Source: Devosia nitrariae
Lineage (GTDB): Bacteria > Pseudomonadota > Alphaproteobacteria > Rhizobiales > Devosiaceae
NCBI RefSeq assembly: GCF_030160115.1
Contig: NZ_BSNS01000024.1
Span: 1 to 64,000 of the forward strand
DNA length: 64,000 nucleotides
Direction: 5' to 3'
Position 1 is the first letter of the stretch. The number at the start of each line of letters is the position of its first letter. A program made the translations under genes and the position numbers. Under the pieces are notes generated by a model. It worked only from the letters and a program-made list of their open reading frames with translations, made no database searches and was not told the origin of the DNA. Positions 50,576 to 63,199 of this stretch are shown here, one piece after another.

Positions 50576-51706
50576 ATGGAACTGGACAGGATCGAGGCAG
50601 CCATTGCCGCCATCGCGGCGGGCGAGCTGGTGGTGGTCGTCGACGACACCGATCGCGAGAACGAGGGCGACCTGATCATGGCCGCGAGCAAGGCGACGGC
50701 CGACAAGATCGCCTTCATGATCCGGCACACGAGCGGCATCATCTGCGTGCCGATGCCAGCGGAACGGGCGGCCGCGCTCGATCTATCGCCTATGGTTGCC
50801 AACAACATCGATCCTTTCCGGACGGCCTTTACCGTCACCGTCGACTACAAGGTCGGCATGACGACGGGAATCGCGGCCAGCGAGCGCGCTGCGACCATCC
50901 GGGCGCTCGCCGGCGGCAACGCGGCCACCTCGGATTTCATCCGGCCCGGCCACATCTTCCCGCTGATCGCCCGCGAGGGCGGAGTGCTCGCGCGCTCCGG
51001 CCACACCGAAGCAGGTGTGGACCTGGCACGGCTCGCCGGCCTCGAGCCCGCCGGCGTTCTCGCCGAGATCGTCAACGACGACGGCACGGTCAAGCGCTTG
51101 CCCGAACTCGTCGCCTTCGCGCGCGAGCATGACCTCAGGATCGTCTCGATCGAAGACCTCATCGCCTACCGGCTCCGGCACGAGGCGTTCTTGAAGCGCG
51201 TGGCGGTGGTACCGGCGGTCGTCTCAGGCCTCTCGGCCGAGGCCTATGCCTACGAGACCGCGTTCGATTCCGTCCAGCAGGTCGCGCTCGTTATCGGAGA
51301 GGTGGCGGGCAAGACAGCCGTTCCCTGCCGCATCATCCGCGAACAGCCCCTGCGCGATCTGCTGGCGCGCGGCGGGACCGAGCCGGATCCGGTCGCACGC
51401 GCCGTTGCCGAGATCAAGACGCGCGGGCGGTGCGGCGTCATCCTCCTCCTGCGCGGGACCGAGGCCCTCGTTGCCGAGCCCGACGGGCGCCGCCCCCCGC
51501 AGCCCCTGACCGCAGAGACCGAAGACGACGAGCGGCACGGCAGTGCCCTGAGGCGGATGGAAGGCTGGCGTGAGGTGGGGCTCGGCGCGCAAATCCTGCG
51601 CGACCTCGGCGTGACTTCGATTGCCGTGATGACCGGCTCGGGCCGTCAGTATGTCGGACTCGGGGGCTTCGGCATCGAGATCGCCGAGACCATCCTCCTG
51701 GGTTGA
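50576..51706 (+). CDS. ribB: 3,4-dihydroxy-2-butanone 4-phosphate synthase with degenerate GTP cyclohydrolase II domain
   Basis: The 376-residue product has a complete N-terminal RibB domain (VVVVDDTDRENEGDLIMAA, RPGHIFPLIAREGGVLARSGHTEAGVDL, EIVNDDG) that forms the four-carbon precursor of lumazine from ribulose 5-phosphate. The C-terminal region (about 200-376) aligns with RibA in its order (QVALVIGEVAGKT, GSGRQYVGLGGFGIEI) but lacks the cysteines of its zinc site, so cyclohydrolase activity is unlikely. This ribB-with-dead-ribA form is common in Hyphomicrobiales. The start is the ATG at 50576 directly after the repeat element. Confidence 0.88.
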   Translation: MELDRIEAAIAAIAAGELVVVVDDTDRENEGDLIMAASKATADKIAFMIRHTSGIICVPMPAERAAALDLSPMVANNIDPFRTAFTVTVDYKVGMTTGIAASERAATIRALAGGNAATSDFIRPGHIFPLIAREGGVLARSGHTEAGVDLARLAGLEPAGVLAEIVNDDGTVKRLPELVAFAREHDLRIVSIEDLIAYRLRHEAFLKRVAVVPAVVSGLSAEAYAYETAFDSVQQVALVIGEVAGKTAVPCRIIREQPLRDLLARGGTEPDPVARAVAEIKTRGRCGVILLLRGTEALVAEPDGRRPPQPLTAETEDDERHGSALRRMEGWREVGLGAQILRDLGVTSIAVMTGSGRQYVGLGGFGIEIAETILLG

Positions 51707-51711
51707 ACCTG

Positions 51712-52242
51712 ATGGAGCGCGTCGTCATCGCCGGGTGCCCTGGGGCCGGTAAGTCGACAGCGGCAAGGCGGCTTGCCGAAATCACCGGCTTGCCCGTGGT
51801 TCATCTCGACCGGCACTACTGGCAGCCCGGCTGGACGAGGCCTGACCCGGAAGACTGGCAGGAAACCGTGAGCGAACTTGCCGCCCGCCCGCGCTGGATC
51901 ATGGACGGCAACTACGGCAGCACACTCAACTTGAGGCTGGCGGCCGCCGACACGCTGATCCACCTGGATTTCTCGACGTTCGTCTGCGCTTCGCGGGTTC
52001 TGCGCCGCACGCTGACCGGGCTCGGCGGACAACGCGGCGGAGAACTGGGCGACGGCTGCCAGGAGAGGCTGGACTGGCCGTTCTTCCAGTTCGTCCTCAA
52101 CTATCGGCGCACGCGCCGGGACCGCGACCTGGAAGTCATGTCCGGGTTCGGCGGAACCGTTTACCGGATGGAATCACCCCGGCAGCTCGAATCGTTGTTT
52201 CGCCTGTTTGCGAAAAGGCCATTCGCCGTAGCGGAAATTTAG
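51712..52242 (+). CDS. Small P-loop kinase-like protein
   Basis: The 176-residue product has Walker A GCPGAGKST at residues 8-16 and HLDRHYWQPGW, WIMDGNYGSTLNLRLAAADTLIHLDFSTFVCASRVLRR, the pattern of adenylate-kinase-like topology modulation (FlaR-type) proteins. Substrate is unknown. The ATG at 51712 is six bases after the ribB stop; a TTG at 51703 overlaps it. Co-transcription with ribB is likely. Confidence 0.78.
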   Translation: MERVVIAGCPGAGKSTAARRLAEITGLPVVHLDRHYWQPGWTRPDPEDWQETVSELAARPRWIMDGNYGSTLNLRLAAADTLIHLDFSTFVCASRVLRRTLTGLGGQRGGELGDGCQERLDWPFFQFVLNYRRTRRDRDLEVMSGFGGTVYRMESPRQLESLFRLFAKRPFAVAEI

Positions 52243-52262
52243 GCCGGAAGCACTTTCCCCAT

Positions 52263-52299
52263 TGACAGAACCGAAACAAAATGAGAACAAAATAAGCAC
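52263..52299 (+). promoter_or_regulatory. recA promoter with degenerate SOS boxes
   Basis: TTGACA at 52263-52268 is a perfect -35. GAAC-AAAATAA-GCAC (52285-52299) and the preceding AAAC-AAAATGA-GAAC (52274-52288) each differ by one base from the alphaproteobacterial LexA site GAAC-N7-GAAC and share one half. They lie over the expected -10. Confidence 0.5.
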
Positions 52300-52371
52300 A
52301 TTGAGGGCACAACGAGGATCAAACCGGTGCGTTGCGCCGGCCCTTCGAGCGTGAAATAAGGAGACCAGACG

Positions 52372-53442
<1,071 letters not shown>

Positions 53443-53470
53443 TCGTTCTCCCATGCAGGGACTTCTGCGG

Positions 53471-53496
53471 AGGCGCCGGGCAACCGGCGCCTTTCT
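53471..53496 (+). terminator. Terminator after recA
   Basis: Stem AGGCGCCGG / CCGGCGCCT (53471-53479, 53484-53492) with a GCAA tetraloop and a following TTTCTC. Confidence 0.75.
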
Positions 53497-53525
53497 CGTA
53501 GCCGCGGGGCGGAATCTGAGCTGAA

Positions 53526-53819
53526 CTAATCGGAACCGGAATTGACCGGGAGCAGCGAGATGGCCTGTAGCCCGTGTTGTCGTATCTGGTCGACGGTCCA
53601 GTACATTTCCAACTCTTCCTGCATCCAGCGGCCGACATGGCCGACCCGGCGCTCGAGCGTGCGGCCCGTGTACGAGGACGACTTCGGGTCCCACTCCTTG
53701 AGCACCAGAATATCTCCCTCTTCGACCTTGTAGTCGCCCAGGCGGAGCTCGTAGGTCTTTCTCCCGTCGAGCACCCGCTGAAATCCATCCGGCCACAACC
53801 GCTTCTCAATCCGCCGCAT
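53526..53819 (-). CDS. DUF3850 (ASCH/PUA-like) protein
   Basis: The 97-residue product from ATG 53819 carries the ASCH-like core LWPDGFQRVLDGRKTYELRLGDYKVEEGDILVLKEWDPKSSSYTGRTLERRVGHV. Such domains bind RNA or modified nucleotides. A TTG at 53894 would extend the N-terminus by 25 residues. It is convergent with recA. Function is unknown. Confidence 0.7.
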   Translation of the reverse strand: MRRIEKRLWPDGFQRVLDGRKTYELRLGDYKVEEGDILVLKEWDPKSSSYTGRTLERRVGHVGRWMQEELEMYWTVDQIRQHGLQAISLLPVNSGSD

Positions 53820-54165
53820 CTCATGCTCTCCCAATTCTCTTGCGTCAGCGTTAGCCCAAGCATCAAAGACCCGATAGAATTTCTTCCTTACCAATCCACC
53901 CGAGGTCGGTGGCGCGAAGGACTAGATGGGGGCGCTGCGACGGTGCTCCCGCACGAGTGTTGTTTCCCAGAGCCGGATGCGGTGGACGAGCGGCGTGCCC
54001 CGATCGCAAGGTCATGAGGCCTGAGCAACGCTCCAGCAGGTTCCGTTGCGCAGCGCAAAACGGGCCCTCGGCAATGCTGGACGCAGCCCGGGCGGCGCGA
54101 TAAAAGCCATCGATTGTTCAAGGGGGCGCCGGACGGTGCCCGATCCCCGTGACGAAAGCCAGGTG
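53820..54165. other. 346-bp region upstream of alaS
   Basis: Apart from the possible DUF3850 N-terminal extension (to 53894) I see no gene. The rest is GC-rich and contains no T-box, tRNA fold or repeat that I can support. Confidence 0.4.
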
Positions 54166-56811
<2,646 letters not shown>

Positions 56812-56819
56812 ACGCAAAG

Positions 56820-56850
56820 AAAAACCGGAAGGCCTAAGGCCTTCCGGTGA
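56820..56850 (-). terminator. Terminator between alaS and fadL-like gene
   Basis: A perfect 11-bp stem ACCGGAAGGCC / GGCCTTCCGGT (56824-56834, 56838-56848) with a TAA loop. On the minus strand it is followed by TTTTCTTT, so it chiefly ends the FadL-type gene. Confidence 0.8.
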
Positions 56851-56871
56851 TACTTCTCTGAAACTCGTGGT

Positions 56872-58011
56872 TTAGAACGAGCCCTTCAGTCCGCCGCTGA
56901 CGGCGAAGATCGAGCCGTTTTCCCAGCTCTCGCCCTCGAGATTGGAACCGTCAGCGAGCGTGCTGACGGAGACGCCGCCGGTGAACTGCACCGCTTCCGT
57001 CACGTCGTAGAGGGCACCGAGCGACAGGCCCCAGCGGTCCATCGAGGCACTGGCTTCGTAGACGTCGTCGGAAACCGGGTTCGAAGCGCCCTGGTCCCAC
57101 GTCACTATGCCGACAAGGCTCAATTGCTCGTTGACCTGATGGCCGATGCCAGCGCTCAGTTGCCAGCTGTCGCGGTAGGAGAGGTCTGAGCTGATCGTCC
57201 CGGCGGTCGTAGTATCGACATCGAGAGCCTGCAACACCGACCAATCGGTCCACTTGACCGAGGCAAGGGCAAGCCAGCCGGGCGCAATGCCAGTCTGGGC
57301 ATTGACCTCGACCGACTGAGGCGTGGTCTCTTCCGCGGTCGCCGGGCCGCTGAGGAGGGTGCCGTCGAAGGCGGTGCCCTCGAATTCATAGTCGATCGCT
57401 GCGTTGTAGATAGCGCTCACCCGCAGCGCGTATTCAGGAATTTCGTAGGCAAGGCCAGCGCGCCAGCCGAGGCCCCAGCCGTCGATTTCGAGCGGCGCGG
57501 TAGTCAGAAACGGGGTCGGCAGCTCAGCTTCGTACTTGATGGTCTGCGCCGACACGCCGCCGACAAGGCTGATGATGCCGGGGCCCATTTCGATGCCGTA
57601 GGCACAGGTCAGGCCCAGGTCCAAGGAGGTCAGCTTTTCGCTCACAGCCTTGCCGCCGGGGAAGGCGAACGCATACGTAAGATCCCGCTCGACTTCGGTT
57701 CCCCAAGGGTTCTGCGCGGAGACAAGGCAGCTTGCATTGGGCGCGAGGTCTGCCTTGATGCCGAAGTTAAAGTAGATCTGGTCCTTGTGCGAGACCAGCG
57801 TCCGCCCGTCGGGAGAGAACGCAGTGTTGGCGAGATCATGGTTGATACCGACATAGGCGACCGTGCCCTTGGCGGTATAGGTCGCCGGATCGAAAAGCAG
57901 CTCCCAATCATAGCCATTGGCTTCGAGCCCGCTGGCGTGCGCCGCCCCGGCGAGCGAAAGGCTGAGCATGATGCCCGATGCAGCGCCTGCGAGCCGCTTC
58001 CGCGTCTTCAT
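56872..58011 (-). CDS. FadL-type outer membrane transport protein
   Basis: The 379-residue product has a Sec signal (residues 1-27, LSLSLAGAAHA) and an OmpP1/FadL/TodX-like beta-barrel: GLEANGYDWELLFDPATY, NAQTGIAPGWLALASVKWTDWSVLQ, YRDSWQLSAGIGHQVNEQLSLVGIVTWDQGAS, ending in the outer-membrane C-terminal Phe. These channels import long-chain fatty acids or other hydrophobic molecules. The ATG at 58011 follows GGGGAGGG. An 18-bp perfect palindrome about 83 bp upstream resembles operators of fatty-acid and branched-chain degradation regulators. A terminator follows. Confidence 0.85.
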   Translation of the reverse strand: MKTRKRLAGAASGIMLSLSLAGAAHASGLEANGYDWELLFDPATYTAKGTVAYVGINHDLANTAFSPDGRTLVSHKDQIYFNFGIKADLAPNASCLVSAQNPWGTEVERDLTYAFAFPGGKAVSEKLTSLDLGLTCAYGIEMGPGIISLVGGVSAQTIKYEAELPTPFLTTAPLEIDGWGLGWRAGLAYEIPEYALRVSAIYNAAIDYEFEGTAFDGTLLSGPATAEETTPQSVEVNAQTGIAPGWLALASVKWTDWSVLQALDVDTTTAGTISSDLSYRDSWQLSAGIGHQVNEQLSLVGIVTWDQGASNPVSDDVYEASASMDRWGLSLGALYDVTEAVQFTGGVSVSTLADGSNLEGESWENGSIFAVSGGLKGSF

Positions 58012-58093
58012 TGGAAAACCCTCCCCAAAATCGACCCGCGGCAGCCTAGTCCCGTTTACTTCCGAAACCGTAAATATTAGGGGCCGCCGCGTG

Positions 58094-58111
58094 ATTGACG
58101 TATACGTCAAT
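58094..58111. promoter_or_regulatory. 18-bp perfect palindrome upstream of the FadL-type gene
   Basis: ATTGACGTATACGTCAAT is perfectly symmetric. From memory the core TTGACGT-ACGTCAA resembles sites of the MerR-type regulator LiuR, which controls branched-chain amino acid and acyl-CoA degradation. It stands 83-100 bp before the FadL-type start and also before the DMT gene stop, so control of the porin is more likely. Confidence 0.65.
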
Positions 58112-58195
58112 GTGGCGGAATTTCGAACTCGGGTGAATCACGGCCGCGTGATATGATGGTGACTTTCCACGGCGATCTTGTCGCGTGCACAACCC

Positions 58196-59080
58196 TCACA
58201 GGCCACTGCGATAAAAGAAGACCCTTGGCTTCCAGCGGATGGGGCGCCCTTCCACGAGGACGTTGAGGAGCCCCGCGCCGACGACCACCGACAGTCCTAT
58301 GACAGCGAGTGCGTCGGGGAATTCGGCGTAGAAGGCTGCGCCGAAGATGATCGCCCAGATGAGCTGGCTATACTGCACCGGCGCCACGAGATTGGCCGGC
58401 ACCCGGCGGGTGGCGCCGATCAGCAGCAGGCCGCCGACGCCGCCGAACCCGCCCACCAGGATGAACATGCCCATCTGCTGGGGCGTCGGTACGACAAAGG
58501 TGGGCAGCATCATCAGCCCGTTGAAGACGACCGAATAGAGCACCAGAACGCCGACCAGGCTGACGCGCTTCTCGTGCGGGGCGATGTGGCGCAGGATGGT
58601 TGTCGTCACCGAGCCAAAGCCGGCACAGGCGAGGGTGGCCAGGTGGCCGAGTTCAAGGCTGCGGAAGCCCGGGCGCACCACCAGTAGCACGCCGAGAAAG
58701 CCGATTAGCAGCAGTGCCCAGCGCAGGCGTGATACCCGTTCCTTGAGCACCAGCACCGAGAGGAGCGTTACGAAAATCGGCGTGGTGAAGGCGATGGCGT
58801 AGACGTCGGCGAAGGCGATGTGGGTGAAGGCGTAGATGACGAGGGCGCTGCCTGCGATGGCGGTCAGGCATCGCAATTGCAGAAGCCACGGATGCTTCAT
58901 CCGAAACATCTCGCGCCAGCGCTCCCCACGATTGGCAACGACCGCCGGAATGATGGAAAAGGCAGTGGTGAAAAACGCGATCTCGAAGACGGAGAGGGCG
59001 GGACCGATGCCTTTGATCAGGGCGTCGGCCATGGAAAAGCTGGCATAGGCCAGAAACGCGAGAACGACGCCGAGCGGCAT
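58196..59080 (-). CDS. DMT-family (EamA) transporter
   Basis: The 294-residue product has ten predicted transmembrane helices and two EamA repeats (FSMADALIKGIGPALSVFEIAFF; ATRRVPANLVAPVQYSQLIWAIIFGAAFYAEFPDALAVIGLSVVVGAGL). It is an inner-membrane drug/metabolite exporter of unknown substrate. It is about 50 percent like the next gene by eye, so the two are a tandem duplication that has diverged. Confidence 0.88.
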   Translation of the reverse strand: MPLGVVLAFLAYASFSMADALIKGIGPALSVFEIAFFTTAFSIIPAVVANRGERWREMFRMKHPWLLQLRCLTAIAGSALVIYAFTHIAFADVYAIAFTTPIFVTLLSVLVLKERVSRLRWALLLIGFLGVLLVVRPGFRSLELGHLATLACAGFGSVTTTILRHIAPHEKRVSLVGVLVLYSVVFNGLMMLPTFVVPTPQQMGMFILVGGFGGVGGLLLIGATRRVPANLVAPVQYSQLIWAIIFGAAFYAEFPDALAVIGLSVVVGAGLLNVLVEGRPIRWKPRVFFYRSGL

Positions 59081-59185
59081 CTGAAAAGTCCGAAGGTGGG
59101 AAGTCGAGGAGACTCGGTGGGAACCGGGCTACCATACAAGGCTCCCGGCACCGCGTCATCAGACAAATCCGCAGAGTCTGGGCGA

Positions 59186-60118
59186 TCAAACTTGCGGTCC
59201 ACGCACCTCCGAGACCGGCGGATTGGTGCTCCCCTTGCGAGCGCGATATTCGGCAAAGCGGCTGGCGATGCGGGCCCGGGCGCCGTCGAGAAAGATGTTG
59301 ACGAGGCCCGAGACGACGACCAGCGTCAAGCCGAGGAAGGCGAGGACATCCGGCACTTCCGAAAAGAACGCCGCTCCGATGCCGATGGCCCAGACGATCT
59401 GCACGTATTGGACCGGCGCAACCTGGCTTGCCGGTGCGTTGCGAGTGGCGGCGATCAACAGGATATGACCCATGCCAATGAAGCTGCCGCTAACGGCGAG
59501 CAGTAGGAACTGCCCCAGGGTCGGCACAACGAAGGCCGGGATCATCAGTATGGCGTTGACGACGAGGACATAGATCGCCGGCAGCAGGATCAGCGTCACC
59601 CGCTTCTCCTTTCCGGCGATGACGCGCAGGACGGTCGTGGTAATGGCGCCGAACACCGGGCAGAGGACGGCGGCCAGATGTCCGAGGCCCAGCTCACGGA
59701 AGCCGGGGCGCACGACCAGCAGCACGCCGGCAAACCCGACGAGCAGCAGCAGCCAGCGGGTAACGCCGACCCGCTCCTTCAAGAGGATCACCGAAAACAG
59801 GGTGATGAACACCGGCATCAGGAAGACCAGCGAATAGGTCTCGGCGAAGGCGATGGTGACGAAGGCATAGGTGACCAGCATTGCCGATGCGACGCCGCTG
59901 AACGAGCGCAGGTGCACGAGAAACGGGTGCCGCAGGCGGAAGGCCTCACGCCAGCGTTCGCCCTTTGGTTTGGCAAACAGGGCCGGCAGCAGAGAGAAGG
60001 CGCCGATGAAAAATCCGATCTCGAAGACCGAGAGCGACGAGCCGAAGCTTTTGATGACGGCGTCGCCACACGAATAGATCGAGTAGGCCGCGAGCGCGAA
60101 GAAAATGCCGATCGGCAT
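59186..60118 (-). CDS. DMT-family (EamA) transporter, paralogue
   Basis: The 310-residue product has the same ten-helix layout (YSCGDAVIKSFGSSLSVFEIGFFIGAFSLLPAL; ATRNAPASQVAPVQYVQIVWAIGIGAAFFSEVPDVLAFLGLTLVVVSGLVNIFLDG). Its C-terminal tail is longer and basic. The ATG at 60118 is the family start; the open frame runs further upstream without conservation. Tandem with the preceding gene, 105 bp apart. Confidence 0.88.
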   Translation of the reverse strand: MPIGIFFALAAYSIYSCGDAVIKSFGSSLSVFEIGFFIGAFSLLPALFAKPKGERWREAFRLRHPFLVHLRSFSGVASAMLVTYAFVTIAFAETYSLVFLMPVFITLFSVILLKERVGVTRWLLLLVGFAGVLLVVRPGFRELGLGHLAAVLCPVFGAITTTVLRVIAGKEKRVTLILLPAIYVLVVNAILMIPAFVVPTLGQFLLLAVSGSFIGMGHILLIAATRNAPASQVAPVQYVQIVWAIGIGAAFFSEVPDVLAFLGLTLVVVSGLVNIFLDGARARIASRFAEYRARKGSTNPPVSEVRGPQV

Positions 60119-60233
60119 CGTGCATCCAGAGTGTGACAGGGTAGCGGCAGCCGGCCGCGAGGGGGCGGCTGAATATAGAGGTGGACGCGTTTGGCGTCGA
60201 TGGGAAGTTGCAGTTCCGCCTGGCTGAAGCGCC

Positions 60234-61220
60234 TTATTTGTGGGTGGCGATGGCCGGGCCGATGACCTCGATTCTGTTGGTCCAGAGATACCCGGAGAAA
60301 TCCTCAGGCACTTGGGCGAGCTGATCGAGGGTGTCGATGCCGGCCGTACCCGAATCGCCCGCCTCGTAAGGGCCCATGAGAATGACCTCGCTGCCGGCGT
60401 CGCGCAGCCGCGCGATGAAGAGGTTGGGCCATCCCCAGAGAAACGGTGCGACATTGAGGGGCACCATCACCTTGGTATTGCGGCAGGCCTGCGGCATGAA
60501 GCCGGTCCAGCCTATCGCCTCGTATTGCAGCAGGCAGTCGACAAGTCCCCGGCGCGACCAGACGGCAAGACCATCGATGAGATCGGCGGCGCGGTAGGTG
60601 GGCTCATCTCCGCCATAGGCGCCCCATACGTTGCTTCGCCAATCCGGATTGGCGGCGACAAGTGCGGCCAGCATGTCGCCCTCACGCATCTCGCGGCTCT
60701 TGAAGTTGATCAAAAAGCGACCATCGGGCAGAGCCTCAAACACCTCGGCAAGCTCGGGCAGCTGACCGGTGTATTTGCCGCGGAAGGGGTAGGTCTCGCC
60801 ACCGTCGGCAGTGTAGCCGTAGCCGATATCGAGGGTCTTGAGGTCGGCCATATCGTGACTGCGCGTTTCGCCGGTGCCGTCGGTGCGGCAGTCGAGCGTC
60901 CAGTCGTGCATTACGGCAAAGCGCCCGTCGGTCGTCGGATGAACGTCGAGCTCGACGATATCGGCACCGGCGGCAAAGGCGGCCTGCATCGAGGCGATGG
61001 TGTTCTCAAGATATCCATGGGTGGGCGGGTAGATCCGGCTGGCGGTACAGGTGTCGCCGGTGAGATTGTCGCGGTCGAAAGTCTGGTGCACGCCGCGGTG
61101 GGAGATCAGAGTAACGGTCGGATCAGCGGCGCGGGCGATGCGCCAGGAGGCGTTGAAGACGTAGACAGCGACGGCAAACAGGACCAACACGCCGACGGCA
61201 CGTAATACGAATCTTTTCAT
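60234..61220 (-). CDS. Glycerophosphodiester phosphodiesterase-family protein
   Basis: The 328-residue product has an N-terminal membrane anchor (VGVLVLFAVAVYVFNASWRIARA) and the GDPD core: ISHRGVHQTF, GYLENTIASMQAAFAAGADIVELDVHPTTDGRFAVMHDWTLDCRTDGTGETRSHDMADLK. Catalytic His-Arg, Glu-Asp and His motifs are present. It should hydrolyse glycerophosphodiesters at the membrane, external to the cytoplasm if anchored N-in. ATG 61220 is chosen. Confidence 0.87.
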   Translation of the reverse strand: MKRFVLRAVGVLVLFAVAVYVFNASWRIARAADPTVTLISHRGVHQTFDRDNLTGDTCTASRIYPPTHGYLENTIASMQAAFAAGADIVELDVHPTTDGRFAVMHDWTLDCRTDGTGETRSHDMADLKTLDIGYGYTADGGETYPFRGKYTGQLPELAEVFEALPDGRFLINFKSREMREGDMLAALVAANPDWRSNVWGAYGGDEPTYRAADLIDGLAVWSRRGLVDCLLQYEAIGWTGFMPQACRNTKVMVPLNVAPFLWGWPNLFIARLRDAGSEVILMGPYEAGDSGTAGIDTLDQLAQVPEDFSGYLWTNRIEVIGPAIATHK

Positions 61221-61411
61221 GGAAATCCCCAACCCAGAGAAGGCGCAGGTTCATTTCATTATTGTGGCGCAAAACTGGTCGGTGGCCGCCACCAAGCGTA
61301 TGAGCTGTCGATTAATGAGCTGTTCATCGGCAGGTCATGCAAGGCATGTTGAAAAGTCCGCCATTCCATGCGCTTTGTTGGGCTCGCGCATGCATCTGGA
61401 GGGCGATCGAC

Positions 61412-63064
61412 ATGCGGATACTTCAATCACTCGTACTTGCGGCAGTCGCCGCGCTGGGTTTCTTGCTGCCATCGGTGGCGGCGGAACGGGCCATCATCGT
61501 GCTCGACGGATCGGGTTCGATGTGGGCGCAGATCGACGGGACTGCGCGGATCACCATCGCGCGCGAAACGCTCAACGACGTGCTGCAGTCGCTGCCGGAC
61601 GACCTCGAACTGGGTTTCATGACCTACGGGCATCGCGAGAAGGGCAACTGCACCGATATCGAGCTGCTGGTGCCGCCGGCGCCCGGAATGGGCGAAGCGA
61701 TCGGCGCGGCTGCGGCCGACATCAATCCCAAGGGCATGACGCCGCTGTCGGATGCAGTGCGCATGGCAGCCGAGGAACTGCGCTATACCGAGGAGCGGGC
61801 TACAGTCATCCTGATCACCGACGGTCTCGAGACCTGCGAGGTGGACCCCTGCGACCTCGGCTTCGAACTCGAGTCGGCAGGCATCGACTTTACCACGCAC
61901 GTCGTCGGTTTCGGGCTTTCGGACGACGAGGGCCGGCAGGTCGCGTGTCTCGCCGAGAATACCGGCGGGACCTATCTGCCAGCAAACGATGCCGATGCAC
62001 TTACCTCGGCACTGACGCTAACGGTAGCGGAAGTTGTCGAACCCGAACCCGAGCCTGAGCCGGCACCCGAACCAGAACCGGTCGCGCTCGAATTCAATCT
62101 CTCCCCGGAGGCGGTGATGGCGGAGGGCGGAGAACCGATCGTTCGTTCCGGGACTGCCTGGAACGTCTATGAAGCCCGCGCCGACGGCAGCCGGGGCGAG
62201 GGGGTGACCTATGGCTACGGCAACCCATTCGAAACAAGCCTGGAGCCAGGTGACTACATCATCGCCATCAAGGAAGGCGAAGTCGAAATGGAGCAGGCGG
62301 TGACGGTCGCCGCCGAAGAGGTCGCCCGGCCTCGCTTCATACTGAACGCCGCCACGGTCACCCTGCGTGCCTACGCGGCAGAGGGCGGGCCGGTGGCCGA
62401 GGGAGCCGCGCTCAACCTCTACTATCCGGGCGGAGACACCTACGGCTACGGTGAGGAGACCTTCATCGTTCCGGCAGGCGAGGTGACCGCCACCGCCAAG
62501 GTCGGGCAGGGCGAGGTCAGCGAGACGTTCACGATCGCGGCCGGTGAGACGATCGAGAGGGATCTCGTTGCCGGCGTCGGGCGGGTGGTGGTCAACGCCG
62601 CCTATGTGGAGGGCATGAAGGTCGAAGCCGGTGGCCTCGGCGTCAACGTCTTCAAGGCGTCGGCCTCCATCGACGGATCGCGCGAGGAAGTCGGCTACGG
62701 CTTTGGTCCCGACACAGGCTACGACCTGCCGCCCGGCGATTACGTTGCCGTCGTCAAGATGGACGACGCAACCGCTGAAGTGGCCTTCACCGTCGAGACC
62801 GGCAAATCGGTCGAGGTGGTCGGAGTGCTCGAGGCTGGCGTGGTCGCCATCACCGCGGCCGGCACGGACCGGCTCAACATCTATTCCGGCAAGGCCGACA
62901 TCCAGGGCAACCGGAAGGAGTTCGGCTACAGCTACGACGAAGAGTACCAGCAGACCCTGCCGGCCGGGAAGTATGTCGTGGTGGCGCACTTCCCCGACGA
63001 TGTCGAAAAGGAGGTGCCGTTCACCGTAGCCGCCGGTGATCGTGTCGACGTGACGGTCGAATAG
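61412..63064 (+). CDS. Secreted VWA-domain protein with four C-terminal beta repeats
   Basis: The 550-residue product has a Sec signal (1-24), a VWA domain with a complete MIDAS (Asp32-x-Ser34-x-Ser36 in DGSGSMW, then TPLSDA and ITDGLETCE), an EPEPEPAPEPEP linker and four beta-sandwich repeats of about 75-90 residues (each with a LN(V/I)Y or VNVF strand and a G-YGYG motif before PGDY/PAGKY). No cell-wall anchor is seen, so it is likely periplasmic or secreted. It may bind partners through the metal site. The ATG at 61412 follows GGAGGG. Confidence 0.82.
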   Translation: MRILQSLVLAAVAALGFLLPSVAAERAIIVLDGSGSMWAQIDGTARITIARETLNDVLQSLPDDLELGFMTYGHREKGNCTDIELLVPPAPGMGEAIGAAAADINPKGMTPLSDAVRMAAEELRYTEERATVILITDGLETCEVDPCDLGFELESAGIDFTTHVVGFGLSDDEGRQVACLAENTGGTYLPANDADALTSALTLTVAEVVEPEPEPEPAPEPEPVALEFNLSPEAVMAEGGEPIVRSGTAWNVYEARADGSRGEGVTYGYGNPFETSLEPGDYIIAIKEGEVEMEQAVTVAAEEVARPRFILNAATVTLRAYAAEGGPVAEGAALNLYYPGGDTYGYGEETFIVPAGEVTATAKVGQGEVSETFTIAAGETIERDLVAGVGRVVVNAAYVEGMKVEAGGLGVNVFKASASIDGSREEVGYGFGPDTGYDLPPGDYVAVVKMDDATAEVAFTVETGKSVEVVGVLEAGVVAITAAGTDRLNIYSGKADIQGNRKEFGYSYDEEYQQTLPAGKYVVVAHFPDDVEKEVPFTVAAGDRVDVTVE

Positions 63065-63069
63065 GCCTC

Positions 63070-63172
63070 AAAGCGCGATGCGGTTTGACGGATCAAATCG
63101 CACCGCGCTCTGACTTTTGTTGTCGCGGGGACTTTTCGCGAAAAACCCGCCCCACCTTTTCGTATCCCCGTG
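63070..63172. repeat. Intergenic repeat copy after the VWA gene
   Basis: An AGCGCGATGCG / CGCACCGCGCT hairpin (63071-63081, 63098-63108) is followed by TTGTTGTCGCGGGGACTTTTCG and AAAAACCCG, the latter shared with the copy at 19346. It is a different combination of the same modular family. Confidence 0.65.
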
Positions 63173-63199
63173 AATCTCGATTCCATCGACGACAACCTT

